Source of the DNA: Chara braunii | Lineage: Eukaryota; Streptophyta; Charophyceae; Charales; Characeae | DNA: 27,187 bases | Reading direction: 5' to 3' | Assembly: GCA_003427395.1 (NCBI GenBank) | Contig: BFEA01000118.1 | Coordinates: 261,678 to 288,864, forward strand | In this document: positions 1 to 9,405 of the stretch, piece by piece | Numbering within the stretch: position 1 is the stretch's first letter | How the letters are laid out: each line of letters begins with the position of its first letter | Notes under the pieces: generated by a model | Told to the model about the DNA's origin: nothing | The model's input: the letters and a program-made list of their open reading frames with translations, nothing else | Database searches by the model: none | Program-made: the position numbers and the translations under genes

Positions 1-40
1 ATAAGAGACAGCACACACACAGAGGTACACGCACAAATAT

Positions 41-77
<37 letters not shown>

Positions 78-95
78 GGTGCACGCACAAGTATG

Positions 96-130
<35 letters not shown>

Positions 131-154
131 GCACACAGAGAGGCACACGCACAA

Positions 155-238
<84 letters not shown>

Positions 239-255
239 GTACACGCACAAATATT
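1..255. repeat. Compound CT/CA microsatellite with a repeated spacer
   Basis: Runs of (CT)n followed by (CA)n alternate with a spacer reading approximately GAGGTACACGCACAAATATT. The spacer occurs four times (about 22-41, 77-97, 138-159 and 236-256), so this is a higher-order tandem array of a CT-CA-spacer unit rather than a plain microsatellite. Open frames here are products of the dinucleotide repeats and are not genes. Confidence 0.9.
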
Positions 256-867
256 TGTCTCGGTCTCACATCGCCCTTACGAGTAGAGATCTCATCTACA
301 CTCCTACACGCACGAATTCAACCGCCACATGTCCCGTTTGCCAGGTTTTCTTATCAGCTGATCAGTGATCTCCCTAGCAAATTACGCTTAAGAAATAGCC
401 GCTGATCTTCGCGCCATGTTCCTCTTCCTACCTCTGCGCCGAGGTCTCTGCTCGGTGCCCAGAGTATTCCAGATCCGACATACTCCACTCTCTTGACAGT
501 ACCGCTGGGTCCAAAACATTTTTCTCGGATGGAATCTATCTTGTCCTGCTCTATTTCTCGTTCCTGCTTTCTTTGTTGCGTTGACTTCGGGTCCACGCAA
601 TCCACAGACGAAGATCCGTTCGCTGAAGACCTAATGATTATATACAAGTTGTACATGGTGTCCGCCGTCGCCGAGCGGTCCTTCACCCGTTCGGAGCGGT
701 CCGAACATTGAATTCATAAATTGTCGGATTCCAAAATTCGTTTAGAATTTGGCGGCCTGCACAAGACTTAGTCCGATCCCGATCAAATAGAAAAAGTACA
801 TAACTTGGACCATATAAAATAAGACAAGTACATACCGCACAATTGTGGCCAGATTGAATTTATTCCG
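256..867. other. Gene-poor stretch, nothing recognised
   Basis: No convincing coding region, RNA or element is seen. Short open frames on both strands show no recognisable motif. A 9-base motif GAGCGGTCC is repeated at about 674 and 693. Confidence 0.5.
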
Positions 868-875
868 CATATGTT

Positions 876-1022
876 TATTGGGAAAAGCTATAAAAAAGCC
901 TCCCCGCGGCGAGATAAGTCATTTTGGGGGCCTGCGACACCTTTTGGCGGGTTTGGGGTGAAAACCGTGAAATGAATACAAAGGTTTCTTCGCGGGGAGG
1001 TTTTCTAACTATTCCCATGTTT
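876..1022. repeat. Imperfect inverted repeat, MITE-like
   Basis: A left arm (about 876-912), rich in A and ending in CCTCCCCGCG, is matched in reverse complement by a right arm (about 988-1022) containing CGCGGGGAGG followed by TTTTCTAACTATTCCCA. The arms are about 35 bp with mismatches and one small gap, around a loop of about 75 bp. This is the architecture of a small foldback or MITE. No clear target duplication was found. Confidence 0.5.
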
Positions 1023-1030
1023 ATTCCTTT

Positions 1031-1479
1031 TTTCTTTGTTTTTTTTTTGAAAGGGCGATGGCCTTGAGGTATTATTATCGGACTAACCAGCCCAGGTAAA
1101 TTCAATATTGTGTCTAATCTGACATCGGGTGGCCTTTTCAGCCCAGGGTGGCCTTGATTGCCTTCAGGGAACCCCCAATGGGGGACACCGGCCAGGGGAC
1201 AGCCGGTAGCAGAGGGTCCGAGCATCATCTGAGCGGCCAGTCGCTGTGCCTCCCCGATTACCCCTCCCCTATGAACATCAGAAGACACTGCTTTTTAATG
1301 CCAATTGGGGGGACCAACGGGCTATCTTGCACAGGTAGAATACAGATAAAATAAGTAAAACACAGTCCGTCCATGATGCCAGATCGCACAGCAAAGACTC
1401 ATGAAGGTGGGCTGCAGGCCCACACACCACGGGAAAGTTGACGCGGACTTGATGGTGGATGGGACCGCTTGAAGAGGAA
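1031..1479. other. Gene-poor stretch
   Basis: It contains a T-rich tract near 1027-1049 and otherwise unrecognised sequence. The segment around 1407-1440 (GGCCCACACACCACGGGAAAGT) resembles one near 8236-8265, suggesting it is an eroded part of the same dispersed repeat neighbourhood. Confidence 0.4.
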
Positions 1480-1612
1480 AGGACTTCTCTCTGTGAGATT
1501 CGGCCGACTGTCTGACAGTGTGACTGCAAGCAGGTTTGCGTACGCAATGATGGCTGCGTCCGGGCAGACTCCCGAGGGCGCAGCATGTGACAGAGACAGA
1601 CAGAAACACACG
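1480..1612 (+). repeat. Dispersed repeat R1, fragment d
   Basis: In one frame this reads SRFAYAMMAASGQTPEGAA. It matches the peptide RRFAYAMSAARGRGLEGAT in fragment c (7772 onward) and more weakly the copies near 8945 and 11128. The shared frame suggests decayed copies of one retroelement-like open reading frame. Only the central part of R1 is recognisable here. Confidence 0.5.
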
Positions 1613-1699
1613 TGGTTAACCAGGGGTGTTATTTTCGACGAATTTTGCACCGAATTGCACTGAAACTGTCATATTGTGCTGATTTTTTGTTTTTTTTCT

Positions 1700-1885
1700 T
1701 GTTTAAGAGGGGTAGGAGGAGGAGGAGGACGAATATCACGATCGAGAGGAGGAGGAGGAGATATGTGACTAAATACTGACTATATATATTATATATACAT
1801 TATATATGTGTATAAAAAAAAAAACGCGTACGCGTATGCTGTTTTTTTGGCACGTACGCGTACGCACGCATACGTACGCGTGGTG
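1700..1885. repeat. GGA-rich tract, (TA)n tract and CGCGTACG alternating tract
   Basis: A GAGGAG tract (about 1707-1762) is followed by TATATA-rich sequence (about 1779-1812). Two stretches of alternating purine and pyrimidine follow, built from CGTACGCG (about 1824-1838 and 1850-1881), separated by a T run. Such alternation is the known sequence preference for Z-DNA formation. No gene is present. Confidence 0.7.
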
Positions 1886-2116
1886 CTACCCAGCTTTTTT
1901 TTTTTTTTTTTTTTTCCCCCAACATTATGGTAAAACGGTAAAGCAAGAGGGGTATGTTATGAGTAGGGTGAGGGTGAAACACAATCATCTTACATTTTCG
2001 CAGAGCAAGCATCTATCCCATGTCTTGAAAAGAGCTCGTAGACTATTGGTTGACAACGTGAAGATGTTCGGTTGTGGGTCAATTTGATGCCATCTTCTTC
2101 TTCCTTTTCTCCTCCC

Positions 2117-2157
<41 letters not shown>

Positions 2158-2529
2158 GGGGGTAGGGAAAATGTTCAATTCAATCCCTCCCACATACCCA
2201 GTCATTGCTCTTTGTGCGTCCTTCTCTTCCCTACAGTCAACATAGCTTCATAGAGGTTTCCTCTCCTTTCCTGCCCAACCTCCTCTCCTCCTCACCCTAC
2301 CTTTGAGGAGACGAAGATGACGTGCGGCTAATGCGTCGTGCTAATATTTATCGTTCATCTACTCATGTCTCCACACATCAACATCCCGGCCCCTATACCG
2401 CATAGACTAGTTCCAGTTTGATGCCCACGCGTCACCGACGCTTGACCAATGTCAGACCATTATCACATCACTGCTTACTTGGTCGGAAGAACTACCCATT
2501 CGCAAGGTATGGTAGGAAATGTGACTTAG
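1886..2529. other. Gene-poor stretch with two long T homopolymers
   Basis: T runs lie at about 1894-1915 and 2118-2155. The rest is unrecognised; the short frames through the homopolymers are artefacts of composition. Confidence 0.5.
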
Positions 2530-3180
2530 TTGAGTGATCTATCAAATAGTCCAGCAGTCAGTCAAAAATGATTGGTAGATTTAGGCGAATGTTGATCACT
2601 CGGCTGAGGGATCAAATGCAGAAGTTTGAATGAATAGATGGTCGAACAAGGATGATCATGATTAGAGCCAACAACCTATTTGGCAATCAATGGTTGACCA
2701 CATAATTTGATCGATGAAATGATTGATCGATCAGTGGACTGGTCAGTGAGAAATTATAATGAAATGGTCAATCGATTGGTCGTTCGATCAAATTGGTCGA
2801 ACAATCAATTGATTAATCAATGATATACCGATTAATCAGTCGGTTAATGAATCAGTCGATTGAACAAGCATTCAGCCGTTCAATAAAATCACCGATCAAT
2901 CAATGTGTTGATCAAACAATTGATTGATTAATCGATGGACCGATCAATCAATAGATCGAACAATCAATCGTCATATCAAACAATCGATCGACAGATCAAT
3001 CAATTGGTGAATCAAATATTCGATCGATCTATTCATCTACTATTTCAATAAACGGGTGTCTAATTTTATCAACCGATCAAACAATCGATCTATCAATCAA
3101 AGATCAAGCGATGTATCAATCAGTTGACTAATGACCAGTCAGTCAATCGGTTGATTAATCAGACAATCGATCGATTTTCC
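2530..3180. repeat. Degenerate ATCA/ATCG-type tetranucleotide satellite, block A
   Basis: The block is saturated with ATCAAT, ATTGAT, GATCGATC and ATCGAT in a degenerate 4-bp rhythm. Both the motif and its reverse complement occur on the same strand, so the block is rich in short palindromes. It is non-coding in all frames. Confidence 0.85.
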
Positions 3181-3399
3181 TTATTCCTTTTCTTCTTTCT
3201 TTCTCTTTCTGCCTCCTCTTTTTCTTGTTTTCCCTTTTTGTTTTTTTTGTTGGGGGGGGGGGGGGGAACAATATTTTGGCATACTTAACAAACGACTCGG
3301 TATGCAAGGGCATCTTGTGGCATGTGGCTGGTACGTAAAAAAACCATGAGGGTGGTGATTGTTGAGGTCAACATGAGAATACCAAATGATTAGGAGCAA
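3181..3399. repeat. Pyrimidine tract plus conserved segment, copy 1
   Basis: A CT/T tract with a G14 run (about 3253-3266) leads into a segment containing GGCATACTTAACAAACGA, GCAAGGGCATCTTGTGGCAT and CATGAGGGTGGTGATT. The same order recurs at 3745-3960. The pair plus the preceding satellite looks like a diverged tandem duplication with a period of about 560 bp. Confidence 0.7.
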
Positions 3400-3744
3400 T
3401 CAATTGGACGTTCAATCAATTGGTTGATCAATCAATCGATTAATCAATTATCAATTAACCGGCCGACCAATCAAATTGTTAATGGATCAGTGGATTGAAC
3501 AATACTCAGACGTTTAATGCATCTGCCAATTACTCGATTTGTTGATCGAACAATCGACTGATCAATCAATCGGTCGATCAATCAATAGATCTATCAAACA
3601 ATCGATGTACGGATCAATCTATCAATCTGTTATATTAATGTTCGACTGACCAATTAGTCGACGGTAAAGCAATCGACCGATCAAACAGTCGTCGAATAAT
3701 GCATCGATCAATCAATCGATTGATTAATTAACCAATCAATCGAT
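3400..3744. repeat. ATCA/ATCG satellite, block B
   Basis: Same degenerate tetranucleotide composition as block A, with many ATCAATCG and GATCGATC strings. It is followed by the second pyrimidine tract, mirroring the order seen after block A. Confidence 0.85.
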
Positions 3745-3960
3745 TTCCCTTCTTTTGTTCTTCTTCCTTTCCTTTTTTTTCCCTTCTTCGTTCCTTTTTT
3801 TTTTTTTTCTTTTTTTTCTTTCTAAGTGAATTATGGGCATACTTAAAAAAGGAATCGTCATGCAAGGGCACCTTGTGGCATGTTGTGGTTTAAGTAAGAA
3901 GGTCATGAGGGTGGTGATTACCGAGTTAACAAAAAATACCAGATGGTTGAGAGAAGGAGG
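3745..3960. repeat. Pyrimidine tract plus conserved segment, copy 2
   Basis: This is the partner of 3181-3399. It shares GGCATACTTAAAAAA, ATGCAAGGGCACCTTGTGGCAT and GTCATGAGGGTGGTGATTA at matching offsets, by eye about 70 percent identical. Frames through it on either strand are broken by the tract and show no protein family. Confidence 0.7.
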
Positions 3961-4421
3961 CACAGCTAAAGGCTTTTATCTTCTTCACTCCCATTCGTCC
4001 ACCCTCCTCCCCCTCTTTTTTATTTTTTTGAAAAAACAATCGTGGGAGATAAAAGTGATAAAGCAGCATCCAAAAGGTGAGAGAACACCACGTGGCATAA
4101 TCGTGGGGTTTTCGGCGGATGCACTGAACTCTTGAGACCGCCACGTGACACATTGCCAAAAACATCAGGAGTGGCTTATTACTAGCAGTCCGATGATAAA
4201 GTTGGCATATCACCACATGGGATGATGCCAAGGGTTATGAGGAGAGAGCGATTAGAGTAACAAATGTTGAAGAGAACATCTGCAGTTTCTTGGTTACCTA
4301 ACTCCTGCTTTACACTTGGCGATGTGTTTGGGTAGGAAACAATTGTTGCGGCTTGGGTTGGGCGAGTGTACCAAGAAAGTAGTAATTCATTCCGCACCCC
4401 GTTGTATATATCTTCTTTGTT

Positions 4422-4458
<37 letters not shown>

Positions 4459-4794
4459 TTGCATGGTTGCTTGATTTTTGTCGAGTGATTTTTTCAATCG
4501 ATTGCCGCTCACCTTCTTACTTCGTTACATGCTTCTTTATAGATTATCTTTAAGGTGCACAAAAAAAAAAAATGGCATTAGTAGTTAGCATAGACATCAA
4601 CCGAAGTAATGAGAATAGTTGGTCTACCAATAGGTTGACTAGAGAGATGATTTGACAAAAAGGTATCTCATACAATAAGCAGGGGGAATGGAAGGGGAAT
4701 GAAAGAAAATATCTCATTCTTAAAAAAAGTCAATACATGGCTATTACACGTGGGAAAAAAATGATTTGTGCGGGGAAGTAAGATGCAGGAAGAT
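3961..4794. other. Gene-poor stretch with CACGTG motifs
   Basis: Three CACGTG hexamers (4089-4094, 4142-4147, 4747-4752) and a related CCACATGG (about 4212) are present. A T run lies at about 4427-4453. No coding region is supported. Confidence 0.45.
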
Positions 4795-5515
4795 CAATGG
4801 GGAGTTTGACTGATCAATCAATGAGTCAATCAATCGATTGATTGGTCGAACAATTGGTTTATATCCAACCGAAGTAAATAGTATTGATAAGTGAAAATTG
4901 ATAAAGGAATGGATGATCCGTGATTTGAGGCGAAGTTTTTCGATCAATCAATCGATTGGTCGATCAAAGAATCCAAGCAGATCGGTGAAAACCCCGCTTG
5001 GTGCTTTGAAAGGTTGATCGATGAAACAGTTCATTGGTCCTAGATTTCGAGAAATAATAGGAGGATAGTATGTGGTAGCTTACTGAATGAAAAATCAGGT
5101 AGATGATCATCATATACCTGATGCAGTTTGCTGAACATGATATTCAGTAGAAACCTTGCGCAAAAAAATTGATGGCCATGCTTGTAAGAGTACAGCATTC
5201 ATGGGAAGTTGAAGTGCCTTGGTCGTGCTCTTAAGACAGAGAAGAAGAAATAGTCGACTGATTAATGGATTGATCGACTATCAATTACTAGGTCAATCGA
5301 TCGATTGATCGGTCAATCGATTGCTTGGTCGATGATGTGTATTCACTCAAACAACTTGACATGTGAGCAACGAAAGAGAGGGAAAAAAAAAAAAAAAAAA
5401 GTAGAAAATGCTTGGTGCAATTTAATCAAACGATTTGGTCGATCGATCAATCGAAAGAGATTAATCAAGAATCTGACCTGTAGATTTGGATGATCCAACG
5501 GTCAATGGATCAATG
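4795..5515. repeat. ATCA/ATCG satellite, dispersed blocks C
   Basis: Satellite-like strings return at about 4805-4860, 4938-4968, 5258-5336 and 5425-5512, separated by unrelated sequence and an A run near 5382-5400. This appears to be a broken continuation of blocks A and B. A pyrimidine-rich tract (about 5545-5597) follows, as it does after A and B. Confidence 0.7.
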
Positions 5516-6857
5516 TGATATAGACAATGACGATGATTGTTTATCTTTTGACATTTCTTTGTATTCCTTTCCTATTTTCTTTTCCTTTTCTCCTTTGGTT
5601 GCGTTTGTTTGAGAGTGTGTACATGAAACATGGGTTAGGGGTGACGGGGAGAAGGCGAGGAAAGCAAGTCATTCAATAGGGGAGGATATCGGGATAAAAA
5701 AAGTTTAATGCGAAATACATCAAACAATTAAACAAACTTCGGTGATCTCAGACTCATGCAAAAAAAAAAAAAAACATTGAAAAAATGAGAGCGCAGAGCG
5801 GTTCGATAGACTTCCTTCCGATAGTTATTGCTTTCCGACGCAAATAATCCCTCCTTGTTGTTATCGTCTTATTCAGTCCGCCAATTCAAGGCGAAAGCAT
5901 GCTTCCAGGTTAATTGATGCGAAGAATGGACAATTGAAAGCATAACTCCTGCTATCCTCGTCCTATACACTCTCTTCCTTCGTCCTTTACATTAGCACAA
6001 CGGGTAAGTTCCTGCCACCATCTTGCCTTATCACTCATTGTCATTATAAATCCAGTAGCAATTTCAATGGTTAAGGGAGGGAGAGTAAGTTGTTTCAAAA
6101 CCTTAACCCATGCACATGAAGGTTGAAAGAGAGACATGAGGGGGAGATTTTGAGAAAGAGTAAAATATAGAGAAAAAGAATAAGAAGGAAGAGGATCTAG
6201 ATAGAGATTAGGAAAGAGAAATCTAAGGATCTGAAGGTGCTTGGTTTCTTCTTGGTATATAAGTCTTGGGAGGGATGAGCTTGGGTGGAGGTGATGGTGG
6301 TGCAACCGTGCAGGCAGAGGGCGGGACACGATAAGCAGCTGCTCCATTGGGATTTGTTGCCCTGGAGGCTTGGTTCATCGTCAAGATCAAGAGATTTGTT
6401 ATGATAATGCATTGAGGCAGGTGAGGGATCAACTCTCTTCCTTGGCGGCATCCTGCTTGTTTTCTTTAATGAAGGAGAAGTCGTTTCGGCCGCCCTTGAA
6501 TTTGAGAATGAGTCGTGGAACTGGGGGCTGCGTTAGAGTGGGTGGTTCCCTCCTGTTGGAGATACTGTCCTGAGGCGCCTGAGCCACGGGCGAGGTCCTG
6601 AAGTGATGAGGTTATGCAGGCAGAGATGGTAGAAGTCACTCTTGGTAAGATGCTTGAAGAAACCCTTGAAGAAGAAAGCAATGGGGCAAGAGAAGCCCAA
6701 TCAACGGGAGGTTCTCGGTAGGTGTTAAGAGGCCGCTGCAACGTGTTGTTTACCAAACATTTTACAGAAGCTTACGTAGCACTCAGTCTGACCATGCAGA
6801 TGCAAAAAGAGTAGAAGGGAATCTTGAGGTCGTGCACATACTAGTGCTTGTAAATAG
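5516..6857. other. Gene-poor stretch
   Basis: Mixed composition with purine-rich runs on the + strand. Overlapping minus-strand frames of 69-131 codons (about 5952-6756) carry no recognisable motif and are short for this base composition. I do not call them genes. Confidence 0.4.
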
Positions 6858-7886
6858 CTACCTGCTAAGCTGAACGATTATGTTCTTCCTCAGTGAGAAA
6901 GTTGAAGCATCGATTGCTAATGAAGAGGAGCGATGAAATGACGAGAGAGTAAAAGGATTGGGAAAAAAACTTAAAAGCATTATCACGAAGAAGAAAAAAA
7001 AACGATGCGCTTCATTTTGAAAATTGCAGAAAGAGTTGCATTCTAGATACTCAAGAAGATGAGCAAGGATAGGGTAAAAGTTGAACCGTTTTTGGACAAA
7101 GTAGGATTGAAGGTTGACGAAGGGAGAAGGCATGATAGTAGGGAGGGCACAGAGGTGGAGGGGGATCAAGGAGGCTAAGGGAGGGTCAATAACGAAGATT
7201 CTTCTGATAGGTTCCTCTCCGGTGAAGGGAAAAGGAGAGATGGCACTTGAAAGAGGGGTGATTAAAGAGGTGAAGATAGTGACTAAATCCTTGTCGGGTA
7301 TGCAAAATTTCGAGTGAATGGTGACTTCGGAGGGGAAGTAGTCGAGACGGTAGCGATCGAAGATAAGGGGCTCCATCGGAGATGACGTGTTGAGGTTGAG
7401 CGAGGTGGAGACAAGAGCAGGAGGGGAGGAGGGGGGAGTGACGAGGATGGTGGGACGGTGGCCAGCATAACAAGCAGAGGTGTTCATGATTGGGGGGGGG
7501 GGAGGAAACAGGGACTTGGGGGAACGGTTCTTCTCATAGTGAGCAGTGGGTACACGAAAAAAACCGTCAGACCCAGAAAGGTAGACCAAAGAGCAACTGG
7601 ACTTAACAAGTGTGACCACCAACAGATGATAGGACTTGACGACAACTGATCGACGAAGGACTGAAGCTGACTGCCATAGGGCCCGTAGACTGGCAGGGAC
7701 AGTCCTCAACCAAAAAAGGCGAGGAGAACGACTCACTCTCCGTAGGACCTGACCCTTGTGATCCTGCGCAGGTTCGCGTATGCGATGAGTGCTGCGAGGG
7801 GGCGCGGTCTGGAGGGCGCAACTCAAGAAGCAACACAAGCTACGGTGAACGTCCAGACTCCTGTAACTTGTACAATTTCTGGCCAA
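6858..7886 (-). CDS. Doubtful hypothetical open frame, 342 codons
   Basis: This is the longest uninterrupted frame in the window, on the minus strand from a methionine near 7886. I recognise no family. The translation is rich in Ser, Pro, Leu and Phe, has a run of five prolines near residue 130 and a run of phenylalanines near residue 290. These follow from the purine-rich + strand (G runs near 7491-7502, AAGAAGAAAAAAAA near 6990). The first 40 codons overlap the R1 repeat fragment at 7690-7960, which argues against a conserved gene start. No splice context or neighbour supports it. A chance frame in biased sequence is at least as likely as a lineage-specific gene. Confidence 0.2.
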   Translation of the reverse strand: MARNCTSYRSLDVHRSLCCFLSCALQTAPPRSTHRIREPAQDHKGQVLRRVSRSPRLFWLRTVPASLRALWQSASVLRRSVVVKSYHLLVVTLVKSSCSLVYLSGSDGFFRVPTAHYEKNRSPKSLFPPPPPIMNTSACYAGHRPTILVTPPSSPPALVSTSLNLNTSSPMEPLIFDRYRLDYFPSEVTIHSKFCIPDKDLVTIFTSLITPLSSAISPFPFTGEEPIRRIFVIDPPLASLIPLHLCALPTIMPSPFVNLQSYFVQKRFNFYPILAHLLEYLECNSFCNFQNEAHRFFFFFVIMLLSFFPNPFTLSSFHRSSSLAIDASTFSLRKNIIVQLSR

Positions 7887-7960
7887 GGCAGTGGTACCAC
7901 TCAGGTGAGGTGGTTCTTCTGCCTGGGTGAGTGTCGCGCCACTTGATGGAACTCCTTAGA
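7690..7960 (+). repeat. Dispersed repeat R1, fragment c
   Basis: A + strand frame from about 7770 reads RRFAYAMSAARGRGLEGAT and continues to ISGQGSGTTQV. It corresponds to ...VAGSGSGARRSNEV at 9058-9103 and ...VAGNGSGAGRSNKV at 11231-11277. Base-level similarity is clear around CAGGTTCGCGTATGCGATG and CTGTAACTTGTACAATTTCT. The origin may be a retrotransposon ORF, but I cannot name the family. Confidence 0.55.
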
Positions 7961-8875
7961 TCTTGAGTGGATGTCCTTAGAATCATTGATTTCCGAGGGA
8001 TGTCCAGATGGTTGAGGCTGATGTCTTGTGGGGTCGTAGATGGATGCAATTGCAATTCTGGTTCGTCTACCCAGAACTGTTGGCGACCGAAGTACCAACC
8101 CGAATAATTGTATGGCTGGAACTGAAATTGTTGAGATCGGTTGTTGAAACCATTTGTATTTGCGGTTTTATTTGTTTTGGCACAATGCTACCTTTGATGT
8201 GCCAGATCCAAAGAAGAGAGTTCTGGAAATGGGGGGGCCAGGCTCACACACCACATGAAAGTCTCCTCATAACCGGCTGAGGATCTTAATTGTGTATCTC
8301 GCCTGCTTATTTGCAAATTGGACATGCAATTGGCGCTGCTGTATGACGCGTACTCGAGGGAGGCGCGATAAAACTTCAACAGGTCGACCAACCTGCGTCG
8401 ACCGATGCTGTACGGATGACTTATACCGTCACATCAGTGGTAGCAGTGCCTGCAAGACCAAAACGTCCAAATGCATCCTAGATCAGTCCTCCAATTTCTG
8501 ATCGTTGTTCATCAATCCACCTGCTCCTTCTGTTGATTTACACTCCCACCAATTGAACCGTTGATCCTCTCAATACAAGAGATGGTGCGATATGGAGAAA
8601 GATACCGATTGTAAACGTCCAAAATCAAAGGCTGTGGGAGGACAATGGACTGTCACATGTCAAATCACGTCTGCCTTACGAAAACGAAACTGCACGTCAA
8701 AACGCATATGATAGGTAACTGAAACCAGGGCTGGTGGTAACATCAGAAAACCGCAACCAACCTCGGAGACTCACCTAGGACAATTGTGATGACTGAGAAA
8801 GAAGTCTCGTAGGTCGCCGCAAGCCTGCACAATGCCCACCGCGGGAATCTCGTCGGGCGTGCGGGACCTCTTCGC
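7961..8875. other. Gene-poor stretch flanking R1 copies
   Basis: No coding region is supported. The string GAGAAAGAAGTCTCGTAGG near 8794-8812 recurs, with one change, near 9462-9480. This may be a short flanking repeat of R1 copy a. Confidence 0.4.
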
Positions 8876-9405
8876 TAAAATTGGCGGCCCGGGGACAGAC
8901 CCACTCCTTCCTCAGATCCTTCTGACCGAACATGTGCGTGGATGGAGTGCAGGTTCACGCAAGCAATGTTCGCTGCAACCGGACGACCTCAGGACAGAGC
9001 AGCATGAGAGTCTTTGCATCCTGCCTCCAACAATACGATGCCTGTAACTTATATCGTGGCTGGCAGTGGGAGCGGTGCCAGGAGGTCGAACGAGGTTCAG
9101 CTCCATCCCGAGTGAGTTCCAGGCCTCAAAGTTGTAGATGTAGGCCATAGATGCTGCAATAAGAACTTAGGGTTGCGGATGTAGGTTTGGAAAATTCACT
9201 CATGAAGAAACTGAAAAAATGAGAGTCGAGCATGCCGAGAATCATCGGTCAGGAAAGAAGAATCCAGAAAACAAAGGTCACATCACTCCTAATGAAGTTC
9301 CAAAGTCCCAACCATATAAGAGAACCGTAGACCCGAACAATAACAATCAGTAGTCGTAAAAATTGTAACCAACCGAAGAGGTTGAAATGAGACAAATGCT
9401 GCACA
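8876..9405 (+). repeat. Dispersed repeat R1, copy a (uninterrupted)
   Basis: This is the most complete copy. It matches 11060-11394 joined to 12370-12535. In frame, DRPTPSSDPSDRTCAWMECR matches DRMTPSYNPSDRTCVWMTCT of copy b. A later part, AGSGSGARRSNEVQLHPE, ends at a stop where copy b has AGNGSGAGRSNKVQLHPG and a stop. Copy a carries an internal TGA at about 8999-9001, so it is non-functional. Beyond the frame the repeat continues as non-coding sequence to about 9405. This copy defines the empty site for the insertion in copy b. Confidence 0.7.

Noticed and set aside
57-405. Cys/Val- or Ser/Leu/Thr/His-repeat proteins
   Set aside because: They are read-through of CT/CA microsatellites.
2530-3750. 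CRISPR-like array suggested by regularly recurring ATCAATCG strings
   Set aside because: There are no distinct spacers of uniform length, the motif is 4-bp and degenerate, and the sequence is eukaryotic.
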